NCBI GenBank assembly: GCA_035937155.1
Contig: DASYVJ010000064.1
Location: forward strand, 1 to 23,806
From: Palsa-870 sp035937155
GTDB lineage: Bacteria > Chloroflexota > Dormibacteria > Dormibacterales > Dormibacteraceae
Length of the DNA stretch: 23,806 nucleotides
Direction of reading: 5' to 3'
The notes beneath the pieces were generated by a model. It did no database searches, was not told the DNA's origin, and saw only the letters and a list, made by a program, of their open reading frames with translations. How positions within the stretch are numbered: position 1 is the first letter of the stretch; every line of letters begins with the position of its first letter. This document shows positions 1 through 9,746 of the stretch, in pieces. The translations under genes were made by a program, and so were the position numbers.

Positions 1-1652
1 TTCGCTAGCCGCTGATCGGAAGCGACGGCGGTGTGCTCGATCTCAACCGCCTTCAGCGCGTTGGGATTCAGACCGAGCAGCTTCAGGATGGTGGGAGCGA
101 TCTGGGTGGTTTCAACCGATGAGTTGTTGACCAGGTGTTCGCCGACGCCCGCCCCGGTAACCAGGAGCGGTACGTTGCGGTCCTGGGGGTTGGCGCCACC
201 ATGTTCGGAGATCTTTCCGTAACCCCCGGTGTAGACGGAGCCGTACTGGCTGATGCCGAAGATGTCCGGCACCCGGGCGTCGCCCACCGCGATATGGAAG
301 TAAGCGGCGGCATCTGCTCCGGCAAACACCGTCTTCAGACCGGATGCGGTGTACGCCTTCGGGTTGCCGTTGATGTCATTGCCGGTGCCCGAGTGGTGCA
401 GCAAGAAATCCTTGGCGAATGACGTGGCTCCAACGGATCGGTCGCTGAGCCAGATGAGCATGCCGTCGTCGTCGATCGAGAAGGCAACCAGCGGAGCGCC
501 GTTGGGTGCTCGACGGCCCACGCGGCGTTGAGCGCGTCCATGATCGGCCCATCCGGAATTCGTGTCAGAGCGGACGGCGTCTGCGGTGACTGGCCGTGCT
601 TGGCCGACAGGATGATCGCCGTGCTGCGGTCGAGGTGCCGCTTCTTGAGCGCGTCGCTCATGGCGCCGACCCTAGCGTTGATGTAATCGAGCGCTCCTGC
701 CAGCAGCGGCCCTGGGGTCTCGCCGTTGGCGAGGTAGCCACCGGTCATCCCATCGGACTTGGGCAGCTTCTGAGCCGTAGAGACAGTCTGGAAGTTCATG
801 CCGAAGATCGCCGGCGTTCCGACCCAATGCGGCCCCGCTGTGGTCGAAGCCGTTGATCTCGTTGATGACCGCCTGGACCTTGTAGCTGTCGTATTGCTGC
901 GTGAGGCTGTTGATTTTGGTCCAGTCGTTGGGCGAGCCGGCCACTGGCGCGTCGCTGTTGATCTCGGGTGTGAACAGGTCCTGGATCCCAGCACCGGACG
1001 GACCGTTGAGCACTTCGTAAGCGGCGTGATTGTCAGACCAGGCGGTGCGGAGGCCCGCCGCTCGAGCCACTTCGAACACCGTGTTCACCTTGATGTACTG
1101 GTCCGGATAGACCGGCGTGCAGGTCTTGGGGTCAACCGGCAGCTGTGCAGGGTCGAGCAGGGTGCGCGGGTTGCTGGTCATCTGAAGGATGCTGCCGGGC
1201 AGGCCGCTCAAACCTTGGCCGGCATCCAGTGAGTGCGGGTTATTGTCCGCCTGCTCGAAGTAAGTAACCTCGGCGCCCGGTGCGACCCCGTCGCATTTTG
1301 TGGTTCCGGCCGGCAGCAGGGCCGCATTCCAGCTGTCGTCATAGAAGATGCCGGTGCTCGACGGATTGCCGCCGGTGACCTGGGCGACCATGCCCGGGAA
1401 CGAGTCAGACGGCACCGGTGTCTGCGCGTTGGTGAACTCCGCGCCCTTCCCGACCAGGCGCGCGAGCGTTGAGCCAGGATGCGTGCGCACGTACCAGGCC
1501 AGGTCGCTCTGGTGAAGGCCGTCCACCGAGATGAGAAGAATGTGCTTTGCGGGCGCTTCCTTGGCGCCTGCAGCTTGAGCCGAGACGAGCAGCCCGCCGA
1601 TCAAGCCGGCCGCTCCTAACGCACTGAGGACGCGAATCCGCAATCGGGTCAT
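1..1652 (-). pseudogene. Alkaline phosphatase family protein (type I phosphodiesterase/nucleotide pyrophosphatase-like), two frameshifts, cut by the left edge
   Basis: Secreted hydrolase of the alkaline-phosphatase superfamily, probably cleaving phosphate mono- or diesters outside the membrane. The chosen ATG at 1652-1650 is preceded by AGGAGG, 6-8 bases upstream, and opens a Sec signal peptide (Arg-rich start, hydrophobic core, cleavage near AQA/AGA). Metal and nucleophile landmarks are seen in order: ISVDGL, then PSDSFPG with Ser in the nucleophile position, WSDNHAAYE, SAKHGQSP and SEHGG. The frame breaks twice. After NGFDHSG (near 833-836, a CCCC run) the protein continues one frame over with GPHWVGTPAIFGMNF. 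After AAWAVEH (near 504-506, a GGG run) it returns to the first frame and stays open to base 1. The indels compensate (+1, then -1) and all motifs survive, so an assembly error is more likely than decay. The C-terminus lies beyond the window. Substrate is unknown. Confidence 0.85.
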
Positions 1653-1702
1653 AAGACGCCTCCTTCCTGTTCCCGGCCTCGAGAGGCCGTACCCCGCCGG
1701 CG

Positions 1703-1730
1703 ACGTCACGCAAGTTAGGCCCGGATCGTT
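1703..1730 (-). promoter_or_regulatory. Weak candidate promoter for the phosphatase gene
   Basis: Read on the minus strand, TTGTCC is followed after 16 bases by TAACTT, about 50-80 bases before the phosphatase start. The -35 match is fair and the -10 match poor. This is a pattern match only, and the lineage's sigma-factor preferences are unknown. Confidence 0.25.
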
Positions 1731-1749
1731 ATGGGACAACTCGCGCGCG

Positions 1750-1766
1750 CTTAAGGGGTCGTTAAC
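1750..1766 (+). promoter_or_regulatory. Possible response-regulator direct repeat upstream of the kinase/regulator operon
   Basis: CTTAAG (1750-1755) and GTTAAC (1761-1766) share TTAA and start exactly 11 bases apart, 33-40 bases before the kinase start. OmpR/PhoB-family regulators, one of which this operon encodes, commonly bind direct repeats with about 11-base periodicity, so autoregulation is plausible. The site is short and could be chance. Confidence 0.25.
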
Positions 1767-1788
1767 GCGACTGGAATGAGCGTCGAAC

Positions 1789-3222
1789 GTGCTGGTCATG
1801 CTTTTGGCACAGGTCTGGTCTACCGTCTCCCACCAGAAGTTGGAGACAACCGCTCCCGAAACGCCTGCGCCGGTGCCATCAGTCACCGCAGACCTGATAA
1901 AGCGATTCCTGCACGTCCTGGTCGAACCGCGCTCGTACTTGAACGCGCTTTACCTGCTGATCGCGCTCCCCCTCGCTCTGACCTACTTCCTTGTCCTGAT
2001 AGCGGGCGCGGTCAGCGGCGCCTTTCTCTCGATCATCCTCGTCGGCTTGTTGATCCTGCTCGCGACGCTGGTCGCGGCCTGGGGATTCGCCATCTTCGAG
2101 CGCGAGCTGGCGATCGTGCTGTTGGGAGTAAACGTTCCGCCGCTGTCGCTTCCTGACCCCGATCTCGTGTCGCCGTGGCAAATGCTCGTCCGTCACTTCC
2201 GCCAGCCCACGACGTGGAGATCGCTCGTCTACCTGTTCCTGAAGCTTCCGTTCGGCATCTTCGCGACGCTGTTCTCCGGGATCCTGTTGGGTGGGTCCCT
2301 CAGCGGCATCATCTTTCCGCTAGTGCGCCTCAACTCTGACGGCGCTCAGGCAATCGGGACGCTGTTCTTTCCCGGCGGGCTGGCCGTCATCGGACTCGCC
2401 GCCTCGCTGCATGTCCTGAATGCAGTTGCCCGGGCATGGGGACGCTTTGCCGGCGAGATGCTCGGGGTGGGTGAGGAGCAGCGCCAGGTCTGGGAGGCCC
2501 GGCGCCGGGCCGAAGCCGCAGACCGCAGCCGCCGCGAGCTGATCATGAACGTGTCGCATGAGCTGAGGACCCCGGTTGCGAGCATCCAGGCCCACGTCGA
2601 TTCTCTTCTGCTGCCTGAGGCCGATCGGCCCGACGCAGCAGAGTCGGAGCGCCGGCTTCGAATTACAGCGACCGAGACGCGCCGGCTTGCTGACCTCATC
2701 GAGGATCTACTGATGCTGGCGCGAGCCGACTCACAGGAGCTGAAGGTGACCAACCGCGCGATCGACGTGGCGCCGATTATCGAGCAGGTCATCCTGGCCC
2801 TGGCGCCACTGGCTCGCGCAGAGCGCCAGGTGACCTTGAGCCATGAGGACATGCCTGCAGGCCAGTGGGCCCTGGGCGACGCCGACCGCCTTGCACAGGT
2901 GCTCACCAACCTGGTGCGCAACGCGATCAACTACACGCCTGAGGGCGGAGTTGTGTCGATCCGACTTGGCGCCGGCGGCACCGACCACGTCCAGATCGCG
3001 GTATCGGACACGGGACCCGGTATCTCGGCTGAGGACCTCGAACACATTTTTGAGCGGTTCTACCGCGCGGACATCTCGCGCGCTCGCAACACAGGCGGGT
3101 TTGGCCTTGGCCTGTCGATTGCCCGGGAGCTGCTGGAGGCGATGGGAGGCAGCCTGTCAGCCACATCTCAACCTGGACTTGGCAGCACGTTCTGGATCAG
3201 CCTCCGTCGCGTGCAACCGTAA
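1789..3222 (+). CDS. Membrane sensor histidine kinase
   Basis: Autophosphorylating sensor kinase of a two-component system, 477 residues from the GTG at 1789; an ATG at 1798 is an equally good start and neither has a strong ribosome site. The N-terminal half is a membrane sensor: a long hydrophobic block at about residues 48-110 (two to three helices), another near 145-180 and another near 190-215, with only short loops, so it probably senses something in or at the membrane. A HisKA dimerisation domain follows with the H-box NVSHELRTP (phospho-acceptor His257). The HATPase domain shows the N-box NLVRNAINYTP, the G1/F boxes DTGPGIS and FERFYRAD, and the G2 box GGFGLGLSIA. It ends directly against the response regulator start with no gap. 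The downstream ABC genes suggest it controls that exporter, as in BceS- or MacB-linked systems; this is inference. Confidence 0.93.
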   Translation: MLVMLLAQVWSTVSHQKLETTAPETPAPVPSVTADLIKRFLHVLVEPRSYLNALYLLIALPLALTYFLVLIAGAVSGAFLSIILVGLLILLATLVAAWGFAIFERELAIVLLGVNVPPLSLPDPDLVSPWQMLVRHFRQPTTWRSLVYLFLKLPFGIFATLFSGILLGGSLSGIIFPLVRLNSDGAQAIGTLFFPGGLAVIGLAASLHVLNAVARAWGRFAGEMLGVGEEQRQVWEARRRAEAADRSRRELIMNVSHELRTPVASIQAHVDSLLLPEADRPDAAESERRLRITATETRRLADLIEDLLMLARADSQELKVTNRAIDVAPIIEQVILALAPLARAERQVTLSHEDMPAGQWALGDADRLAQVLTNLVRNAINYTPEGGVVSIRLGAGGTDHVQIAVSDTGPGISAEDLEHIFERFYRADISRARNTGGFGLGLSIARELLEAMGGSLSATSQPGLGSTFWISLRRVQP

Positions 3223-3924
3223 TTGGCCAGGATCCTGATAGTGGAAGATGAGGGCGCCTTATCCGACCTCGTTCGCTCTCACCTGGAGAAGGACGGATAC
3301 ACGGTCGATCAGGCCTTCGACGGCAACCAGGCCCTCGCCACCGCCGACCGTGTTCGTCCCGACCTCGTGATCCTCGACTGGATGCTGCCGGGCATGGACG
3401 GCCTGTCGGTTTGCAAAGAGATACGCCGCAAGCACCTCATGCCCATCCTCATGCTCACAGCGCGTGGCGAGGTGGCGGACCGCATCACCGGCCTCCAGGT
3501 TGGAGCCGACGACTATCTCGGTAAGCCATTCTCGATCGTTGAGCTCGCCGCCCGCGTGGCCTCACTGCTGCGGCGCATTGCCCTGGACAGCGCGTGGGCG
3601 ACCTCCGACGGCTCGAAGCCGATCACCTTTGCCACGCTGGTCCTCGACCTTGCGGGCCATCGCGCCACGCTCGCGGGCTCGTCACTCGACCTGAGCCGTC
3701 GCGAGATGGATCTGCTCGAGCTCCTGCTGCAGCACCCTGGTCGCACATTCTCTCGCGACTTCCTGCTGGAGCGCTTGTGGGGAACGGACTTCGACGGCCT
3801 GGATCGCGCCGTTGACACCCAGATCGTGCGGCTTCGTCGCAAGCTGGGTGACCTTGGTCCCTGCATCGAGACCGTATGGGGTGTCGGCTACCGCTTCCGA
3901 CCCGAGCTTCGCGCGACGACATAG
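3223..3924 (+). CDS. OmpR/PhoB-family response regulator
   Basis: DNA-binding partner of the preceding kinase, 233 residues. The receiver domain (residues 2-115) has the acidic pair in VEDEG, the phospho-acceptor Asp52 in ILDWMLPG, the switch region around MLTARGE and the conserved Lys101 in GKPFS. The C-terminal half (about 130-228) is a winged-helix Trans_reg_C domain with LSRREMDLLELL, the DFLLERLWG segment, the recognition-helix region AVDTQIVRLRRKLG and a terminal VWGVGYRF. The start is TTG at 3223, immediately after the kinase TAA and with no visible ribosome site, so translation is probably coupled to the kinase. Likely targets are its own promoter and the ABC operon 192 bases downstream. 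Confidence 0.94.
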   Translation: MARILIVEDEGALSDLVRSHLEKDGYTVDQAFDGNQALATADRVRPDLVILDWMLPGMDGLSVCKEIRRKHLMPILMLTARGEVADRITGLQVGADDYLGKPFSIVELAARVASLLRRIALDSAWATSDGSKPITFATLVLDLAGHRATLAGSSLDLSRREMDLLELLLQHPGRTFSRDFLLERLWGTDFDGLDRAVDTQIVRLRRKLGDLGPCIETVWGVGYRFRPELRATT

Positions 3925-4116
3925 TTTCGACACACGGCTCGCCTAGAGTCTGCGCGCATGGCGCCGATGAGGATGGGACTTACTGATTGCGCGGCGTGAG
4001 TTTCTGTCACAAAATTGCCGTCGCCGGTGCCTGTGGAGTGGGCTCTCACTAATGCGCCCGGCGCGCGCCCGGCGCCGCGGCACGCCTAAAGCAGACCACG
4101 TGAGGAAGGAACGAAA
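3925..4116 (+). other. Intergenic leader between the response regulator and the ABC operon
   Basis: A 192-base gap with no intact gene. It carries one copy of the dispersed 41-base repeat (3950-3990), a GC-rich palindromic patch near 4050-4080 (CGCCCGGCGCGCGCCCGGCG) and a strong ribosome site GAGGAAGGA at 4102-4110. A 13-codon ATG-to-TGA frame (3958-3999) crosses the repeat, but nothing supports its translation. No convincing terminator or promoter was recognised. Confidence 0.5.
3950..3990 (+). repeat. Dispersed 41-base repeat, copy 1
   Basis: Matches the reverse complement of 18957-18997 at 36 of 41 positions without gaps, including an identical 18-base core AGGATGGGACTTACTGAT (3970-3987). 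Short complementary arms CGCGCA (3953-3958) and TGCGCG (3988-3993) flank the core, so the RNA could form a short stem holding the core in its loop. The same arm sequences occur around the second copy. No transposase or target duplication is visible. Confidence 0.75.
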
Positions 4117-4865
<749 letters not shown>

Positions 4866-4869
<4 letters not shown>

Positions 4870-7800
4870 GCATCTTCTTCGGCATCCCCGCCCCGACGGT
4901 GGCGGCCTGGATGACGGTCGCAGTCTCGGTGGTTCTGCTCGGCCTGCTCCTGTTTGCTGCTGTGAACCGCGTGCTGCTGAAGATGGCGCTACGCAACATT
5001 CCACGCCGGCGTGCGCAGACAGTGCTGATCCTCTTTGGGCTGATGCTGGCCACCCTGATCATCACTGCTTCGCTTTCTGTCGGCGACACGCTGAACTACT
5101 CGCTCGCGGCGATCCAGCTCCGTCAGACCGGCGGTATCGACGAAGCGTTTACGCGGCACCAGCCCCAAGACGTCCAGGGAGCCTCGACCGCCGCCACTGA
5201 ATTTTTCAGCAAGGCCCAGGCTGCGGACGTGATTGCACGCAGCAAGAAAGACGCGAATGTCGCATCCGCAATCGGAGTGATCGTCTCGTCAGGCTCGATG
5301 GTCGACACGACCACAAGTCAGTCCTCGTCCGAGAACGTCTCCGTGTTCGGCTTGCCCCCTGACTTCGGCGGTGCTTGGGGACTGCTGCGCAGCAGCGCGG
5401 GCGCCAGCCTGGATGTCGCCGCGCTCGCGCCGGATGAGGTGTACGTCGGCAATCAGCTCGGCGACGCGCTGAACGCCCACGCCGGTGACAGGCTGCAGCT
5501 CTACGTGGACGGCAATGCCAAGCTGGTCACGATCCGCGGCGTGCTCGACACCGAGGTCAACCCCAGCATCGCCGGCCACGGCCCGATCGTGAACTCGGTG
5601 CTGATGCCGCTCGCGACGATGCGCGCCGTGATGCAGATCCCAAACGGCTACAACATCATCTTCGTCCACAATCGAGGCAGCGGCGGTTTTGACGACCTCG
5701 GACCCGGCGGAGTCACCGGCGACGAGGTCACCAAGCACTTCCGCGTCGAGTTCACCGACCCGCAGGCCGCGGCCGACCTGTGGGCTTACCTCAGCACCCC
5801 CGCGATCACGGCGCAGGTCAAGAAGATTCACGACCAGGCGTCCTTCCTGGATCCCACTCAAGACCTCAGCCGCCGGCTGCTGCTTGTGCTGAACCAGCCG
5901 GCGGTTACCGACGAGTTCAGAGCGCTCGCCGGCGATCGGTTGGTCGAGCGCGTCATGGGCGACGCGGTGGCGGCGACCGTCGGGCCCGCGGCGGGCGTGC
6001 AGGCGGCCCACACCGCGCAGGACAAGCTGATCCTGTTGGTGGGCGTCCTGCAGGTCGACAGCACCGCTGCGACCGAGATGAAGGCCCTGCTGGGCCAGCC
6101 CGACGTTCGTGGCCCTCTCACTTCGCTGGTGGCTTCGCTTCCGGCGGGCGCGGTCACGAAAACGCTGACGGACCTCTTCTCCGAGGCCGACCTTCCGGGG
6201 GTTACACCCAAGTTCAAGGCAATCGTCGGAGACCCCGCCTTCCAGGTCCAGATGGCACAGGTGATCGGAGCAGTTGCACCCACCGAGCTGGCCCGCTTCA
6301 ACGACATCGCAGGCAGGCTCGACCTCTACGTCTACTCGGCGTACAAGGCGGATGCCGTGACCTTCGCGCAGCGTGGCGGCGTGTTCATCACCGGGGCACT
6401 TCTTGGCGTCAGCTTCTTTTCGATCGCCGTGGGCGTGCTCCTCATCTTCCTCATCTTCGTCATGCTGGCCGCCGAGCGCCGTGCGGAGATGGGCATGAGC
6501 CGGGCGGTCGGCCTCAAGCGCCGGCACTTGACTCAGATGTTTCTGTTCGAAGGCACCGCCTATACGCTCGGCGCAAGCGTAGTCGGCGTCGTGCTCGGTG
6601 TCGGCGTGGCGGCGCTGATGATCCGCGTGCTGTCGACCGTTTTCAGCGGCTTCTATAAAGGGATCACGCTGACCTTCCACTTCGAGTGGACGAGCCTGGT
6701 TATCTCTGTGTGCCTTGGCATACTCCTGACCTTCATCGTCGTGGCATTCTCCGCCTACAGGGTCAGCCGCTTGAACATCGTGGCGGCTATCCGCGACCTG
6801 GACGAGAGCGAGCAGCGCGATGCGGGCATGCTGCGAATGTTCACGGCGCCGTTTGGCGTGATGTGGGGGGCGCTCAAACAGCTCCGCCACGGCCACCCGC
6901 TTGTTTTCCTCGGTCGAATCACCCTCGGCACGCTTGGCGCGATTCGAACCTTCTGGTGGGGTTTGTTCCGGCGTGGCCCGCTCACGCTGCTGCTCGGCGT
7001 CGCGCTGATCGCCATGACCCTCGGGGACAGCAGCCCGTTCAGCCACGTGGAGATCGCATACTCGGCCGGCGTCTCCCTGGTCATGATCGGCGCGGGGCTG
7101 CTCGTCCGCTGGATTCTGGCCCTCGCGCGGGTCCGGAGGCTCGTCGCCGCTCGCATCGGCTTCACCACGGCCGCCGTGGGTCTCCTGCTTTACTGGGGCC
7201 GCCCTTTCGGGCGCCTGGAGAACATCCTCCACATCGATGGAAAGCTGCAGGTCGCGCAGCTGACCGGCGGACCCGAGGTCTTCGTGCTCTCGGCACTGAT
7301 GGTTCTGCTGGGCGCGATCTGGCTTGTCATGTACAACAGCGACCTGCTGATCCGCGGTGGCATGTTCTTCACCGGTCGCATCAGCGGATTGGCTGCCGTC
7401 ACGCGAACGAGCATGTCGTATCCGATGGCGACCAAGTTCCGCACCGGGATGGCGGTCGCGATGTTCGCGATCGTGACTTTCATCATCGTCTACATGTCGG
7501 TGTTCAAAGACGTTCTGATTCAGAACTTTGGGCAGGCCGACGTCGCGTCGGGACGCTGGCAGGTGGTCGCCGGCACACCGGACGCCAACTTCAATCAGAC
7601 CGACAAGACCAGCTTCCCGGCAAATGTCGCCGCTCTGGTCCAGGCCGACCCCACGCTCAGCGGTGAGGTCAAGGGCGTGGGCTGGGAGAACCAGTCGCAG
7701 GGTGTGCAGCTGCAGCAGGTAAAGGCGAACGGCACAGTGCCGGCACTGCAGCCGGATCAGGGGTACAGCCTGCACGTGGTCGATTCCGGGTATCTCACGA

Positions 7801-8729
7801 CAACTGGGTATGCCCTTCAGCCGCGCGCGTCCGGCTACGTGTCCGATCGCGCCGCGTGGGACGCAGTTCGCGACAACCCAGGGTTTGCGGTGATAAACGC
7901 GTCGAGCCTTGACGCCCCGACCGGCGGCACCGCCAACATCCAGGGCATCAAGCCCACCGATTCGTCATTCAAGCCGTTCCAGGTGCGCGTGACATCGCTG
8001 CAGAAGGGAGGTGGCCCGGCGCAGACCTGGACCCTGACCGTGGTCGGCTTCATGAGCTCGAGTGCACTCTGGGGAGGCGTCTACATCTCGCCCGAGACTG
8101 CGATGCAGAGCGGCTTGTTCCAGGCGGCCGGCGCACCAGTTGCCGGCCCGTCAGCCGGCGCGGTCGGGTCATCGCTCCAGCCCCTCACTCCCACCGGGTA
8201 CTACTTCGCGCTCAATCCGGGTGCCGATGTCAACAAGGTTCGGCTTGACCTGGGCCGGCTGCTCGTGAAGGATCAGCTGCAACCCGTGATCGTGTCCGAC
8301 CAGCTCGCGCAGCAGTTGAGCGGCATTCTGACGCTGCTCAACCTGGTCACCGGTTTCCTCGCGCTGGGACTGATCGTAGGAATCGCAGGCCTCGGAGTGA
8401 TCAGCACGCGGGCTGTTGTCGAACGCTGGCAGCAGATAGGGATGCTGCGAGCACTGGGCTACCGCCGATCGCTCGTGCAGCGGTCCTTCCTGATGGAGTC
8501 CAGTTTCATCGCCATCATCGGGCTGATCATCGGCACGCTCGTGGGGGTATGGCAGTCGTACCGGTTCTTCGTCATCGACAAGACGTTTGGCACGGTGATC
8601 TTCCATGTCCCGGTGGTCGAGATCACTCTGATCCTGGTCGGTGCGTACGTGGCCACGCTGGCGACGACCTACCTACCCGCGCGAGCTGCCTCGAGAGTGG
8701 CACCGGCCGAGGCGCTCCGCTACGAATAG
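4866..8729 (+). CDS. Giant FtsX/MacB-type ABC transporter permease
   Basis: Membrane partner of the ATPase, 1287 residues, about twice the usual single-FtsX size, so both half-permeases sit in one chain. The TTG start at 4866 overlaps the ATPase stop, with GAGGA just upstream. Layout: hydrophobic helices at about 8-30 and 52-72; a large extracytoplasmic domain at about 75-500 with a repeat-containing insert (345-475); a first FtsX domain at about 505-640 ending in the cytoplasmic AYRVSRLNIVAAIRDL motif; several extra helices at about 700-830; a further helix near 855-878; a second extracytoplasmic domain at about 890-1135; and a second FtsX domain at about 1140-1287 ending RAASRVAPAEALRYE. 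Both FtsX domains carry the coupling segment (GMSRAVGLKRRHL and GMLRALGYRRSLV). It is probably an exporter or envelope mechanotransmitter; the substrate is unknown. It converges on the minus-strand gene ending at 8774. Confidence 0.92.
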
Positions 8730-8773
8730 GCCTGTTTCGGCGAGGCTAGTTCTTCGACCTCCCCACCATGGGA

Positions 8774-9184
8774 TCAGGCCGTAGTCGGATCCTCTTCAAG
8801 CTCCTCAGAGCTGGTGAGTGAGTCCTCGTCGCTGGCCGAGTAGCGGTCGCGAACCTCCGCACCACCTGACTCGGAGTCTCCCAGGCCTTCGTCAGAATCG
8901 TCTTCGACGACCTCGCCTGCCTTTCCGGACTCCGCCAGCAGCTGGTCGTAAGCCCGAGCGGCTTCATCCTGGGTCGGGTAGTCCCAGAACTCCGTTCCCG
9001 GTGGAACCTCGGCGCCCTCCGTTTCATCCAGCCCGTGGCTGAAGACGTAGGCGCGTCCGGTGTCGGGGTCGTGGATCAGGGAAAGGAAGCGCTCCCCGCT
9101 CAACTCCGCGCGCCGCTCGGCCTGGCCGCCATTCTCCAGCTCGAAGAGGCGGCTGATGATCTGCTCTTCGCTTTGTTCTTGCAT
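8774..9184 (-). CDS. Small acidic hypothetical protein
   Basis: I do not recognise a family. It has 136 residues from the ATG at 9184, starting 4 bases after the stop of the nitroreductase gene, so it is probably the second gene of that transcription unit. The start is chosen because a longer frame would run into the nitroreductase coding sequence. The first ~85 residues look folded (LSGERFLSLIHDPDTGRAYVF, then FWDYPTQDEAARAYDQLL, a helix resembling short sequence-tolerant modules of hypothetical proteins). The last ~45 residues are strongly acidic and Ser/Glu/Asp-rich, probably disordered. No signal peptide or membrane helix is seen. Confidence 0.7.
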   Translation of the reverse strand: MQEQSEEQIISRLFELENGGQAERRAELSGERFLSLIHDPDTGRAYVFSHGLDETEGAEVPPGTEFWDYPTQDEAARAYDQLLAESGKAGEVVEDDSDEGLGDSESGGAEVRDRYSASDEDSLTSSEELEEDPTTA

Positions 9185-9188
9185 AGCC

Positions 9189-9719
9189 CTAATTGTCGCC
9201 GGGTAGAGACACCGGCGTGCCGAAGCGTTCGGTCGAAAAGACCTCGGCCAGAGGCTTTCGCTTCTTCTTCCCCAATCCGAGCTTCCGCTTTGGATAGCCG
9301 AAGGGGACGACCGCAAGCACCTCAAAGCTGTCCGGCAAGCCGACTTTCTTGTGCACGCCCTCCAGGCCACCAAACCCCGTCCAGTTGGAGCCGACCCCGT
9401 CGCCCCAGGCCACGAGGATCATGGATTGGATGGCGCGGCTGGCGTCGGACACGCCGTACGGGCTCTTTTTCTCGTAGGCGACTACGATCGCGGCGCCGGC
9501 GTTCGCGATGTAACGACCTGTCTTGATGAGGGCCCCCAACTCAACAAGGCTCGCGCGCTGAGTCACAAGGACGAAGTGCCATGGCTGGACGTTTATCGAG
9601 CTCGCGGAAAGGTGGGCCGCCTCGACGATTCGGTGCAGGACCTCTTCAGGAATCGGCTTGTCCTGGAACTCGCGCACCGCGAGAACGGTCCGCACCCCTT
9701 CGAAAACAGCATTTGTCAT
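9189..9719 (-). CDS. Nitroreductase family protein (FMN-dependent oxidoreductase)
   Basis: Cytoplasmic flavoprotein of the nitroreductase fold, 176 residues, reducing an unknown substrate with NAD(P)H. The ATG at 9719 is preceded by AGGAGA about 9 bases upstream; the upstream extension of the frame is antisense to the channel gene and is ignored. FMN-binding landmarks: the N-terminal RTVLAVREFQDKPIPEE pattern (phosphate-binding Arg16), then EAAHLSASSINVQPWHFV, and the C-terminal VVPFGYPKRK segment (the GYP motif that closes the flavin site). The Lys-rich GKKKRKP stretch after it is a little unusual. It is divergent from the ion-channel gene with only 27 bases between starts, so their promoters must overlap or lie in each other's coding sequence. 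Confidence 0.9.
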   Translation of the reverse strand: MTNAVFEGVRTVLAVREFQDKPIPEEVLHRIVEAAHLSASSINVQPWHFVLVTQRASLVELGALIKTGRYIANAGAAIVVAYEKKSPYGVSDASRAIQSMILVAWGDGVGSNWTGFGGLEGVHKKVGLPDSFEVLAVVPFGYPKRKLGLGKKKRKPLAEVFSTERFGTPVSLPGDN

Positions 9720-9746
9720 TTCTCTGATTCTCCTACGATCCCTGCT

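Noticed and set aside
3958..3999. 13-codon ATG-to-TGA frame across the dispersed repeat
   Set aside because: The second repeat copy does not preserve the start or the frame end, so a conserved peptide is unlikely.
5289..7775. Long minus-strand open frame opposite the FtsX permease
   Set aside because: It is antisense to an obvious membrane protein, has a low-complexity Arg/Glu/His/Asp-rich translation and no family motif; GC-rich coding sequence leaves such frames open by chance.
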